Source: Rickettsia typhi
GTDB taxonomy: Bacteria > Pseudomonadota > Alphaproteobacteria > Rickettsiales > Rickettsiaceae
Direction: 5' to 3'
Assembly (NCBI GenBank): GCA_945875975.1
Contig: CAMCMD010000011.1
Span: forward strand, 1 to 53,528
Length of the DNA: 53,528 nucleotides
Shown here one piece after another: positions 26,998 to 36,299 of this stretch. The position numbers and the translations under genes are program-made. Under the pieces are notes generated by a model. It ran no database searches. It was not told the origin of the DNA and was given only the letters and a program-made list of their open reading frames with translations. Position 1 is the stretch's first letter. The number at the start of each line of letters is the position of its first letter.

Positions 26998-29058
26998 TCA
27001 TTCCTTTTCTGTTGTCCATGTTATCTCCTTTCCTTCTTTTACCACTACAGAAGAGCCTGGAAAATTATTATTATGCGGAACAAATCTTCCTCCGGCAAAA
27101 TTGGCTAAAAATACTTCTGCATTAGCATACATTGAAAGCCTGTTTTCTGGCCTTGCTAAACCATGACCTTCATCAGGATAAAGTAAATATACAACTGGTA
27201 TTGAAAGCTTTTTCATAGATTCAACTATTTGATCGGATTCAGCTTGTTTTACCCGTGGGTCATTTGCTCCTTGCACAATAAGCAGTGGCTTTTTTATATT
27301 TTTGGCAAAGCTCAAGGGAGATCTTTCTTTTAAAAACTCTCTACCCTCTTCTGTATCAGGTGAAGCTCCGATAATTTTAATTAAATGAGCCATCTGAGGT
27401 TTCCAATAAGGAGGTATGGAGTTTAGTAATGTTTCAAGATTAGATGGGCCAACTATATCAATTCCAGCGACATACATATCTGGAGTCATTGTCATACCAA
27501 CAAGCGCCGCATAACCACCGTAACTTCCGCCCATAATGACTATTTTATCTTTCTGAGTTACCTTATTATCTATAGCCCATTGCACGCCATCAGCAAGATC
27601 ATCTTGCATTTTTCTAGCCCACTCGCCATCTCCTGCATTGCTGAAATTCTTGCCAAAACCAGTTGATCCACAATAATTTACGTTAAGTACCGCGTAACCT
27701 CTGTTTACAAGCCACTGCACCTCCGAACTAAAGCCCCAACTGTCTCGTGCATTTGGTCCACCATGAACATGTACAACTAGGGGCACTGTCTTTGACGGAA
27801 TTCCTTTACCATCATCAAGCCATCTTGGTATGGTAAGGTAACTGACTAAATCTAAACCATCTCTAGATTTTATACTATGTGGATACATTTTTGAAAACGG
27901 CAATCCTTCTTGACTTGTATTTGATATAAATAAAAATTGCGCCTTTCTTTGCTTTCTGTCATAAAGATAATATTTTGACGGACTATCACTTTTAGAGAAT
28001 ACTACTACCCATTTATCATCTTCATATGTTCTAGATACAATTTCCAGATCACCATCTTCAATCTCCTTAAGATACTCTAAATCCAAGGCAATTTTAGAAT
28101 CAATAATCATCCAATCTTTGCGCAAATAGTTAGTAGCAACACCTTGAATCATCTTAGATTTAGTATCAACTATATAATCATCAATATCCGCCTTATCGTT
28201 CTCGTATATTACTTTTCTAGTATTGGTGCTTAAATCTACTTCGATTAAAGCCGAAGTATTTCTTCCAGCGCTATCGCTCATAAATAATTTTGTACCATCA
28301 GAGGAAATATGAAGAGGAGCAGTAGTAAGCATATCCTCGGTTAAAATTTTTTGAAATAATTTAGCTTTCTCGATATCGCCATTCTCAAACAAATAAATTT
28401 CGCCCTCTCCGCTTGGAAGCATTTTGTAGCCAAGACGTATTTTAAAATCATCATCTGCACGAAAAGATGAATACTGCGCAGTATTTTCGTATACTAATTC
28501 ACGTTTACCAGTATCTATATCAACTCTATAAATATCAAAATACTCAGGTACTCGATCGTTTATTAGAATTAGTATTTCATTTGGATACTTATCACTTAGC
28601 TTCAAAACTGAGGCGCGAACCCCCTCACTTGGTGTTAAGTCTTTTTGCTTTTCATTTAGCACATTAACGGAGTATAACCTCCAGTTCTCATCACCCTTTT
28701 TATCTTGAGCATAGATTATATGGGTACTATCGTTAGCCCAAAAATAGCTTCTAATTCCTCTTTGTTTCTCATTAGTAATAACTTTAGCTTCTGATATTTT
28801 ATCAATTGGTGCCACCCAAATATTCAGCACTCCATCTTTTGGAGCTATATAGCTTAGGAACTTGCCATCTTTATTAATTCTAGTAGCAACTCTATCAGGA
28901 TTACCAAATAATATCTCTCTAGAAATTAAATTATCTTCTTTTTTCATCTCATTCCCTTGTTGAATAACATTTTCTGCACGATCTTTGTTGTATAGCAAAA
29001 TAAGATTTATTACTACGGTCAAAATTACAATACTAGCAAATAAGCGCTTTAGAACCAT
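26998..29058 (-). CDS. S9 family prolyl-oligopeptidase/acylaminoacyl-peptidase
   Basis: 686 residues. An N-terminal signal or anchor (LFASIVILTVVINLILLY) suggests periplasmic location. Residues 40-400 form a beta-propeller with repeats such as GKFLSYIAPKDGVLNIWVAP and SDSAGRNTSALIEVD. The C-terminal alpha/beta hydrolase domain has VPLVVHVHGGPNARDSWGF, the nucleophile elbow GGSYGGY, the acid in GANDPRV and the His in DEGHGL. It likely degrades short peptides imported or produced in the periplasm. 338 nt separate it from the CorA gene upstream. Confidence 0.9.
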   Translation of the reverse strand: MVLKRLFASIVILTVVINLILLYNKDRAENVIQQGNEMKKEDNLISREILFGNPDRVATRINKDGKFLSYIAPKDGVLNIWVAPIDKISEAKVITNEKQRGIRSYFWANDSTHIIYAQDKKGDENWRLYSVNVLNEKQKDLTPSEGVRASVLKLSDKYPNEILILINDRVPEYFDIYRVDIDTGKRELVYENTAQYSSFRADDDFKIRLGYKMLPSGEGEIYLFENGDIEKAKLFQKILTEDMLTTAPLHISSDGTKLFMSDSAGRNTSALIEVDLSTNTRKVIYENDKADIDDYIVDTKSKMIQGVATNYLRKDWMIIDSKIALDLEYLKEIEDGDLEIVSRTYEDDKWVVVFSKSDSPSKYYLYDRKQRKAQFLFISNTSQEGLPFSKMYPHSIKSRDGLDLVSYLTIPRWLDDGKGIPSKTVPLVVHVHGGPNARDSWGFSSEVQWLVNRGYAVLNVNYCGSTGFGKNFSNAGDGEWARKMQDDLADGVQWAIDNKVTQKDKIVIMGGSYGGYAALVGMTMTPDMYVAGIDIVGPSNLETLLNSIPPYWKPQMAHLIKIIGASPDTEEGREFLKERSPLSFAKNIKKPLLIVQGANDPRVKQAESDQIVESMKKLSIPVVYLLYPDEGHGLARPENRLSMYANAEVFLANFAGGRFVPHNNNFPGSSVVVKEGKEITWTTEKE

Positions 29059-29096
29059 TATATATACCAGTTTTTACAATTACTAAACTATATCAA

Positions 29097-29127
29097 AAAA
29101 GCTGCTAAAAATTCTCCAGCAGCTTTT
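29097..29127 (-). terminator. Intrinsic terminator after corA/zntB
   Basis: AAAAGCTGCT (29097-29106) pairs perfectly with AGCAGCTTTT (29118-29127). On the minus strand the 3' arm runs into TTTTTTGATA, a good T tract. It would end the der-to-corA operon about 270 nt past corA. The remaining bases from 29128 to 29396 hold no gene. Confidence 0.65.
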
Positions 29128-29396
29128 ATCTCGGCAATCGGTATTGCATTTCTATATCTGATGCAAGGTAACATTAATTTTACTTTTTTTAAAATAATTA
29201 ATCGAATTGATGATTAAATTATCAATTAGCTGAATCATATATAATCTATCAACAATAGTACTCTAATTATGCTTTTACTTTCCGCGGTTAGTTAAACTAA
29301 ATACAAATAAAAAATATATAGTTCAAATAATTTAACTATGAGTTGGTCTTTTATACTTAAAGTTTTGCAAGTTTTATTTAGAATAAGAAGCAGGTA

Positions 29397-30380
29397 TTAG
29401 AACCATTTCTTCCACTTTAGGATTACAACTTGGATAATCAAAATCACCAATGTAATACCAGAAAAGATTGCAAATGATTTATCGCTAGCAGCTCCAGGTA
29501 TTCCAGCTAAATTTACACCAAATAAGCCAGTGATAAAACTCATAGGTAAAAAAATGGTTGCTATAGCAGATAATTTATTTGTACTGGCGCTTAATCTCTC
29601 AGTTAGGTGGTTATTTAACTCTTCGTGAATAACTTGTGCTCTTTCTCTAATGGATACTATTTCTTCGATAAATCTAGTCATTTTATGACAGCTTTCAGAT
29701 AAATTACTTGCATTATCTGGCCCTGAACCTAAAAGACTCTCTATAGTTGCTAATTGTTGTAATGTATCTAAATTAGGAAAAAAGTATCGTCTAAAAATAA
29801 CCACCTGCCTCCTTACATCGATAACATTTTGTCTAAAATCTTTATCATGCTCTATTAAAACCATCTCTTCTAAATCATCTACAGCTTCATATATATCAGC
29901 AATGGTTGATTCAATTTCTTCATTTATATGCTCAATTAAGCTAAGTAAGAACTCAAATGTACTTCTTGGAACTCTTGCGCTCTCAAAATCCATTTTTAGT
30001 TTTGTTACTGCTTTTAAGTTTCTTAGTTTTGCGCTAATTATTTGATGCTTAGTAACATATAATCTGATAGAAATCATATCCTCTGGTTCTTCCTTGTTAA
30101 AAGAATTAATGCCTCTTAAATTTATGAATATGGTTTCATTATCTATTTTTATTAACCTGGGCCGTGTTTCAATTGCAAGTAATGCATCAACCCATATTTC
30201 ACTAATGCCAGAATCTTTTCTTAGCCACGACTTTGCTTCTGGAGAAGTTCCATCTATGTGAATCCAGCCATAACCAGTGCTTTTATTATATAACTCTATT
30301 GGTAAATCCGTTCTATCATGAACAATTCCCTCTTCATCAACATGCAAAGATTCTATTAGCCAAGGGAATTTTCTAGTCAT
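29397..30380 (-). CDS. CorA/ZntB-family divalent cation transporter
   Basis: 327 residues, the family's normal size. A cytoplasmic funnel (residues 1-260) is followed by two C-terminal membrane helices. The pore motif reads FITGLFGVNLAGIPG: GVN with the following GIPG is closer to the ZntB branch (zinc) than to classical Mg transporters with YGMNF. The fold's HDKDFRQNVIDVRRQVVIFRR and ERLSASTNKLSAIATIFLPMS cut at 20 are characteristic. It ends an operon that begins with der, 7 nt after tmk. Confidence 0.87.
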   Translation of the reverse strand: MTRKFPWLIESLHVDEEGIVHDRTDLPIELYNKSTGYGWIHIDGTSPEAKSWLRKDSGISEIWVDALLAIETRPRLIKIDNETIFINLRGINSFNKEEPEDMISIRLYVTKHQIISAKLRNLKAVTKLKMDFESARVPRSTFEFLLSLIEHINEEIESTIADIYEAVDDLEEMVLIEHDKDFRQNVIDVRRQVVIFRRYFFPNLDTLQQLATIESLLGSGPDNASNLSESCHKMTRFIEEIVSIRERAQVIHEELNNHLTERLSASTNKLSAIATIFLPMSFITGLFGVNLAGIPGAASDKSFAIFSGITLVILIIQVVILKWKKWF

Positions 30381-30387
30381 ATTAATT

Positions 30388-31047
30388 TCAACCTAATTTA
30401 TAAGAAATTTTATCAACCACTACCTTATGTATCTCATCAGCCGTTTTGTTTACACAATTTATCGAAACCACTCTATCAGGGTGCATCTCTGAAATGGACT
30501 TAAATCTCTCATATATATTACGATGAAATGCCATATTTTTAGCTTCAAATTTGTTTGCATCACCTCTTATAGCAACTCTTTCTAAGCCTATTTCAGGCGG
30601 TATATCCATAAAAAATGTAAGATCTGGCATCATAGCTTTAGATCTATAATATTCACCTGCTCTACCAACACCCATCAAATTGCGATGTAATTCAAAAATA
30701 TTATCTATTGTTAGCCCAGATTCACCTGATTGATAACAAGCTGTTGAATCCACAAACCTATCACATATAACCCAAAATCCATCTGTCAGAGCTGGCACAA
30801 TAACTTTGCTTAAGTGCTCGTAACGAGCGGCCATAACCAATAACAATTCAGACATTGGCAACAGCTCTGAATAAACCAATAAATGACGTATTTTCTCTGC
30901 TTCGATTGTACCACCAACTTCTCTGGTATGAATAGCTTTTATCTGTTTAGAAACAAGAAATTCATATAACATTTTACACTGCGTGGATTTTCCGCTACCC
31001 TCGCCGCCTTCAAATGTAATAAATTTAGGTTTATCAAAATTCGTCAT
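30388..31047 (-). CDS. tmk: Thymidylate kinase
   Basis: 219 residues. P-loop FEGGEGSGKST (residues 12-22), nucleotide motif CDRFVDSTACYQ (DRF/Y type), and a C-terminal LID containing RGDANKFEAKN. It phosphorylates dTMP to dTDP. The usually invariant REPGGT is REVGGT here: the proline is replaced by valine, which is uncommon but leaves the Gly-Gly-Thr intact. It lies 61 nt after zapE and 7 nt before corA/zntB in a likely operon. Confidence 0.93.
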   Translation of the reverse strand: MTNFDKPKFITFEGGEGSGKSTQCKMLYEFLVSKQIKAIHTREVGGTIEAEKIRHLLVYSELLPMSELLLVMAARYEHLSKVIVPALTDGFWVICDRFVDSTACYQSGESGLTIDNIFELHRNLMGVGRAGEYYRSKAMMPDLTFFMDIPPEIGLERVAIRGDANKFEAKNMAFHRNIYERFKSISEMHPDRVVSINCVNKTADEIHKVVVDKISYKLG

Positions 31048-31108
31048 AATTTTTTATATGGTTTAATATCAATCCTATGATGGCCACTCTTCATAATGGC
31101 GGGTTTAT

Positions 31109-32152
31109 TTATAAATATTCTTCAGAATTCATCTCTGTCAGTCTGGAAATAGTTCTAGAAAACTCATCTTTCTTTTTTCTAGAAGAATAAATTTCTTCTG
31201 GCAAACACTGAATTTCCATGAATAACGCTACTTTATTAAAATATGCATTGTCGATAAAATTTATAAAACGCGTTACTATATCAGTTTCATCTGCTTTAAT
31301 CTTTCTTACCGATTCAACTATAATAATTTTAAATTGCTCAGTTAAATTTACATAATCAGCATACCCCATAGGTCGCTCAAATAACTCAGAAAAATTGGTA
31401 ACCAGCATATTTCTATGCCCCTTAAGAAAGCTCAACTTTCTGCCAAAAAGCTCTATACTAACTTGAGATAGCTCTCCCTCATCATATAAATCTCCTTTTA
31501 TCTTTTTAATCGCTGCTTTAGTTTTAGAATCAGCTGGATATAAGATTCTATTTTTTATTGCAGATACCGCATTATATCGGTAGTCAATGGCCGTATCTAG
31601 ATACAAAACATGAAATTTTTTCTTTACCATATCAATAAAAGGTAAAAATGACTCTCTTTGTATACCATCTTTATATAAATTATCCGGAAGGGTATTAGTT
31701 GTTAAAAAGAGAAAGACTCCATTTTTCAGTAAATATAGGAATAATCTCATTATTATCATGGCGTCTGTAATGTCTCTTATTTCAAACTCATCCATACAAA
31801 CTACTTGCGATTTAGTTGAAATATCTGCAGCTAATTCTTCAATAACTTTATTAGTAGATGTCCCCTGAAGCAGGTGAAGTTTTTTATGCATAGTTTGCAT
31901 GAAATTCTGGAAATGAATAATTTCTTTAGGAACTTTTACCGCATCATAAAACATCTTCATGAGCATAGTTTTACCCCTTCCAACGCCGCCATGAAGATAT
32001 ATACTTTTTGGATATTTTGATTTAAAAAATAAGCGCCTAATTTTAGTCCGAAAAGTAACGGGCTCAATAGATGCCGCAGCTTCTTGCAATATACTTAAAA
32101 TCACCTTCTGTTTATTATCAAGAATAATTTCAAATTTAGAATTCGTCTTCAT
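31109..32152 (-). CDS. zapE: ZapE/AFG1-family ATPase
   Basis: 347 residues. AAA+ P-loop IYLHGGVGRGKTMLMKMFYD, Walker B VVCMDEFEIRDITDAMII, sensor LFLTTNTLPD, and the C-terminal family block RPMGYADYVNLTEQF. ZapE interacts with the FtsZ ring in E. coli; mitochondrial AFG1 helps turn over respiratory subunits. In alphaproteobacteria its role is less clear. It lies 8 nt after hemY. Confidence 0.92.
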   Translation of the reverse strand: MKTNSKFEIILDNKQKVILSILQEAAASIEPVTFRTKIRRLFFKSKYPKSIYLHGGVGRGKTMLMKMFYDAVKVPKEIIHFQNFMQTMHKKLHLLQGTSTNKVIEELAADISTKSQVVCMDEFEIRDITDAMIIMRLFLYLLKNGVFLFLTTNTLPDNLYKDGIQRESFLPFIDMVKKKFHVLYLDTAIDYRYNAVSAIKNRILYPADSKTKAAIKKIKGDLYDEGELSQVSIELFGRKLSFLKGHRNMLVTNFSELFERPMGYADYVNLTEQFKIIIVESVRKIKADETDIVTRFINFIDNAYFNKVALFMEIQCLPEEIYSSRKKKDEFSRTISRLTEMNSEEYL

Positions 32153-32160
32153 AGAATTCT

Positions 32161-33234
32161 TTACTTTGAAACAGCGTCATGTGAAATTAATTTTTGCTCC
32201 TTTATCTCGATCACTTTTTCTTTAATACCTAAATATCCTGCTAACGCCAAAAATACTGCTGGGTATTTTACTGGTTGCACTATACCAGCCAGTGTTCCAT
32301 AAATTGCTTCTGCAGAACTCCTCGAACTATCGGCAAACATTCTAGCAATTTCAAAACAAGGCTTTGCTAAAAATGCAGACCTAAGAACTTTCAATGTAGC
32401 TGCAGAATTATTACTGTTTGTAAGTAATTCCATAAATAAGTTTAATGCCTCGATATAGTCTGGTTTATATTCAAGAGCTGATTCAAGATATTTTTTTGCT
32501 TCATCTTCCGATCCTATTTGAAGATAGTGCTTTGAAGCTGCATAATAATAAGATGCTATTTCTTCAGAATTCAACTCAAGCAAAGATCTATCTGCCCTTT
32601 GTAATTTTGATACAATAAATACCATTTTCGGCCACGAACCTAGGCTTGCATAGATTCTTATCAAAATCAACATTAACTCTGTATCCGTGTCATCTTCATT
32701 AAAGGCCTTAAGAGCGAATTCTTCAGCCTGTGTATGATGCGTGTTGTTATAAAAAATTTCAGCAAGTTTTTTTGACGCATATACACTAAAATTCTTTTTA
32801 TCAATTAAATTACGATAATACTGAATTTTTTTGTCAAAACTATCTTCTTCTTCTGCACGTACTAAATTGACAAAATCTTTATTTTCTCCATCAAGTTCAG
32901 ATAATATGTTACTCGTTATTTTAAGAGATTTTTTCTTATTACCCATCAATAATTCAGCTAAAACATTCATTAATCTACTGTTTATTTTTTGTAATTTTCT
33001 CCTGTACCATCTTTTCTTTAAAATAGTAGGTAAATCAAATATTAAAAAAATTAGTTTTAGAGCTACCATAAGAAATAACTGAGTAAACACAAACACAGTC
33101 ATGAATACAAACAAAGTAGTTTCAATTTGATAATCGTATACAGAAAATTTAATACCAGAGTCATACTCTCCAATAGTGCTAAATCCAATATAAAGAAGAA
33201 AAAAAACTACACATAAAATTAAAAATCTAATCAT
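32161..33234 (-). CDS. hemY: HemY-like TPR membrane protein
   Basis: 357 residues. Two N-terminal membrane helices (FLILCVVFFLLYIGF and FVFMTVFVFTQLFLMVAL) are followed by the HemY N-domain and tetratricopeptide helices (FYNNTHHTQAEEFALKAFNED, cut at 20; IGSEDEAKKYLESALEYKPDY cut at 20). In many Proteobacteria hemY follows hemD, as it does here with one gene between. It is required for haem synthesis regulation in some bacteria, although the mechanism is unclear. The family name is used by position and domain order. Confidence 0.78.
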   Translation of the reverse strand: MIRFLILCVVFFLLYIGFSTIGEYDSGIKFSVYDYQIETTLFVFMTVFVFTQLFLMVALKLIFLIFDLPTILKKRWYRRKLQKINSRLMNVLAELLMGNKKKSLKITSNILSELDGENKDFVNLVRAEEEDSFDKKIQYYRNLIDKKNFSVYASKKLAEIFYNNTHHTQAEEFALKAFNEDDTDTELMLILIRIYASLGSWPKMVFIVSKLQRADRSLLELNSEEIASYYYAASKHYLQIGSEDEAKKYLESALEYKPDYIEALNLFMELLTNSNNSAATLKVLRSAFLAKPCFEIARMFADSSRSSAEAIYGTLAGIVQPVKYPAVFLALAGYLGIKEKVIEIKEQKLISHDAVSK

Positions 33235-33274
33235 CGAAAATACTCAAGTTAAACATTAAACTATAATAAGGCTA

Positions 33275-34033
33275 TCACTTTATAAAACTCTCTTGTAGCT
33301 CCAGCGAGTATATATAATTAATAAATACAGCTAAGTCTTTATTAATCTCATCTTTTAACTGTTTTCTCTCCTCGCTAGCTTTACAAATTTTTGTAATTTT
33401 TATGAACTTATTCCATGGCTTTGAACTAAAAATCTTAACAAATTTATCATTTGCTACGCATTCCATATTTGATAACATTTTGTTATAATCTTCAAGTAAA
33501 AATAGAGTGTTTTTAATCCTCTCAGGATGAGAGGAGGAATTAAAAATTTTTAGTTCATTATAAAACACTTTATCTTGTCTAAATTTAGCAAGCAGTTCGT
33601 CAGCATTAGCCAGAAATAGTCTGTAGTTATTTAGTACACTTACTAATTTGGCCTGCTTCTCTGAAGAATCAGCATTTTGTTCAGCAAATTCATCTCTTTC
33701 TACCTCTATTTCATAAGGATGCTGCTCTTCTAATTCCACATCTTCTTCCGTCTCACGATCTTCATCATCTAAAACTACTTCGCTTCCTTCTGGAGAAAAA
33801 CTGAGTAAAGGTGGCTCAGGCCCAACAGAATAGCTCTCTTCTGAGGCAGACTTATCTTTATCTATTGTCAAAGATTTTTGTTTAAAAAAACCATCTAATA
33901 ATTGAGGGTTATTTTTTACCAAAAATATAATTGCAACTAGAATAAATCCCAGTGTTAAAGCAAAATTTCTAGAAAAATTTCTATTACTTTGGGGGTAGTT
34001 TTTCTTTTCTTTTGATTTGATCTTTTTAGTCAT
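33275..34033 (-). CDS. Single-pass protein in the mitofilin (Mic60) position between hemD and hemY
   Basis: 252 residues. A basic N-terminus, one membrane helix (FALTLGFILVAIIFLV, residues 24-40), an acidic disordered linker (GSEVVLDDEDRETEEDVELE), then about 130 residues of helical sequence. In many alphaproteobacteria the gene between hemD and hemY encodes a Mic60/mitofilin-like protein with exactly this order: helix, linker, coiled-coil. The present protein is shorter than usual and shows no recognisable mitofilin signature, so homology is inferred only from position and layout. It overlaps hemD by 8 nt. Confidence 0.5.
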   Translation of the reverse strand: MTKKIKSKEKKNYPQSNRNFSRNFALTLGFILVAIIFLVKNNPQLLDGFFKQKSLTIDKDKSASEESYSVGPEPPLLSFSPEGSEVVLDDEDRETEEDVELEEQHPYEIEVERDEFAEQNADSSEKQAKLVSVLNNYRLFLANADELLAKFRQDKVFYNELKIFNSSSHPERIKNTLFLLEDYNKMLSNMECVANDKFVKIFSSKPWNKFIKITKICKASEERKQLKDEINKDLAVFINYIYSLELQESFIK

Positions 34034-34694
34034 GTTTTTCTATATATTTTAACATTGAGTCACTATCATGGCATACCACAACATTTTTAAACACTTGTTC
34101 AAATACCCTTGCGACCTTAGAGCTTATAGCAATATATGTAGTGTTTCCTAGATAATTCACTAGATTATTTTCTATTAATAATTTTAATAGGGTTTTTGCA
34201 CAATTCTCAGAATATAAAACTATATAATCTATACCTTCTTTATACCTTATCATTTCATTTTCAGACAACAATTTAAGGTATATTGTTTTATATAAAATCT
34301 TTCTTGTTGTTCCAAGCGGCATACTCACCGTTATGTGATCACCTGATAAGTACAACATTGTGTTATACAAATGGTCGGGTATTCGTCTTTTTAAATTTTC
34401 TACGTTTGATGCATAAAATTTAACTTTATAACCTTTGTTTTTTAGGATATTTGCCGACTTTTCACCAACCACCCAAACTGGCATATTAGCCCTTGGAGCA
34501 TCAGGAATATTATTGGCAGCAAAATTACTAGTAATTACTAAGTCAGAAAATTGATTTATATACTCAGCTTCCACTGAAAATAATTCATATTCAATAAGAT
34601 TACACTCAATTAGATCTAAATCTTTATTACCAAATTTTTTTTTCAGTGCACTATTTGCAGCTTTTGATCTTGTTAATAAGACTGATTTCTTCAT
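34026..34694 (-). CDS. hemD: Uroporphyrinogen-III synthase
   Basis: 222 residues from the ATG at 34694; the TTG two codons earlier is less likely. The two-domain fold is weakly conserved, but SVLLTRSKAANSAL at the start, DLVITSNFAANN, PVWVVGEKSANILKNKGY, and YIVLYSENCAKTLLKLLIEN followed by YIAISSKVARV match HemD. It cyclises hydroxymethylbilane to uroporphyrinogen III in haem synthesis. It sits 18 nt after der and upstream of the mitofilin-position gene and hemY. Confidence 0.85.
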   Translation of the reverse strand: MKKSVLLTRSKAANSALKKKFGNKDLDLIECNLIEYELFSVEAEYINQFSDLVITSNFAANNIPDAPRANMPVWVVGEKSANILKNKGYKVKFYASNVENLKRRIPDHLYNTMLYLSGDHITVSMPLGTTRKILYKTIYLKLLSENEMIRYKEGIDYIVLYSENCAKTLLKLLIENNLVNYLGNTTYIAISSKVARVFEQVFKNVVVCHDSDSMLKYIEKHD

Positions 34695-34712
34695 TGGCAA
34701 ATACTATTATAA

Positions 34713-36059
34713 TCACTTCTTCTTAGCATATGGATTGTCCGATTTTTCAAAATAAAACCTCATTGGAACTCCAGGCATTTCAAAGTCATCTCGCAGAGAA
34801 TTTGTTAAATACCTTCTGTAAGAATCCGTTATACTGTCCGGATCACTAGTAAATAGCTTAAATGTTGGCGGCCGTGATTTCATTTGGGTCATATATTTTA
34901 TCCTCACCCTACGCCCTAGTTTTTTATGAAGCGGAAGCGGATGACGGTCAAGGACAAACCCAAGCCAGTCATTTAACTTAGATGTGGGTATTTTTTTGTT
35001 CCACAATTTATATATATCAATACACTTATCCAAAACTCCTTCTGTTGTAGTACTATCGATAGCAGAAAGATATACTACCGGAATACCTTTTACTTGAGGT
35101 AAATGAGTTCCCAGTTTATATTCAAATTCCTCTTTATATTCTTTCTTTTTACGAATTAAGTCCCATTTATTAACGGCAATTACCAGACTTCTGCCTTGAT
35201 CAATAACATAATTTGCGATAGTCAAATCTTGTTGTTCGAGCGCAATTGTTGCATCTAGCATTAAAATTACTGTATTGGCAAATTTAATACTACCAATCGC
35301 ATCACCAGTCGACATCTTCTCTAGACTATGCGTGACATTAGATCTTTTTCTAAGGCCCGCTGTATCAATTAACTTAATCTTATTTCCTCTGTAATCCCAC
35401 GCAATTTCAATCGACTCTCTTGTAATACCAGCCTCAGGACCAGTCAACATTCTATCTTCCCCAATAATCGCATTTACAAAAGTAGATTTGCCAGAATTAG
35501 GCCTCCCAGCAATTACTATTTGTAAACAATCACCTCTAATAGGATCTGATATTACCTCACCCTCTTCTGTATCAATTTTTTCTGCAATTGCATCATAAAG
35601 ATCGGCTAATCCCTGACCATGTTCTGCTGAAATTGGCACAGGATTGCCAAACCCCAATTTATAATATTCTTGGTCATGGTTAAATCTTTTTTCTGATTTA
35701 TTAGCTATAACTATATAATTTTTAGCATATTTCCTAATAAATTCGGCAAAGAATTTATCTGCAGGAGTAATACCGCTCTGATTATCAACTACTAAGCACA
35801 CTAAATCAGCTTCTGCGATTGAAATCATGGTTTGTTGCATCATACGATGCTCCAGCTTCCCTTCTTCCGACTCTTCTAAGCCAGGAGTATCCACAACAGT
35901 AAATTCCATAGGACCAATTTTTGCATCAGAGTATTTTCTATCCCTCGTTACACCTGGCCTATCGTGTACTATAGCTTTTTTACCCACGCTCAATCTGTTA
36001 AACAAAGTTGATTTTCCAACATTTGGGCGACCAACTAGAGCAACAATTTTCTTTTTCAT
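34713..36059 (-). CDS. der: Ribosome-assembly GTPase Der (EngA)
   Basis: 448 residues with two GTPase domains: G1 motifs GRPNVGKST (residue 10) and GRPNSGKST (near 188), DTPGLEE and DTAGLRKR switches, and NKSE/NKWD base-specificity motifs. A KH-like domain (RRVRIKYMTQMKSRPPTFKL cut at 20) closes the protein. It is needed for 50S subunit assembly. First gene of an apparent seven-gene operon that continues through hemD, hemY, zapE and tmk to corA/zntB. Confidence 0.96.
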   Translation of the reverse strand: MKKKIVALVGRPNVGKSTLFNRLSVGKKAIVHDRPGVTRDRKYSDAKIGPMEFTVVDTPGLEESEEGKLEHRMMQQTMISIAEADLVCLVVDNQSGITPADKFFAEFIRKYAKNYIVIANKSEKRFNHDQEYYKLGFGNPVPISAEHGQGLADLYDAIAEKIDTEEGEVISDPIRGDCLQIVIAGRPNSGKSTFVNAIIGEDRMLTGPEAGITRESIEIAWDYRGNKIKLIDTAGLRKRSNVTHSLEKMSTGDAIGSIKFANTVILMLDATIALEQQDLTIANYVIDQGRSLVIAVNKWDLIRKKKEYKEEFEYKLGTHLPQVKGIPVVYLSAIDSTTTEGVLDKCIDIYKLWNKKIPTSKLNDWLGFVLDRHPLPLHKKLGRRVRIKYMTQMKSRPPTFKLFTSDPDSITDSYRRYLTNSLRDDFEMPGVPMRFYFEKSDNPYAKKK

Positions 36060-36299
36060 TATAATTTATTAACACTCATTATTATCCGCTTATTATTAAC
36101 ACGAATCAGATAATATATAAAGACAATATAAAGATAAAATTTAGCTTGGTTTGAACTACTTTTGCAAAATACGTTAAAATAACTATACAAAATACATCGT
36201 CTCTTAATAAAATTAAGATAATAGTAATCTTTCTATAAACGTTGCTTAAAAATAATGTTAGAATTTAAAGTCATAGTTTTTCAATTCAAGGTAACAGTT

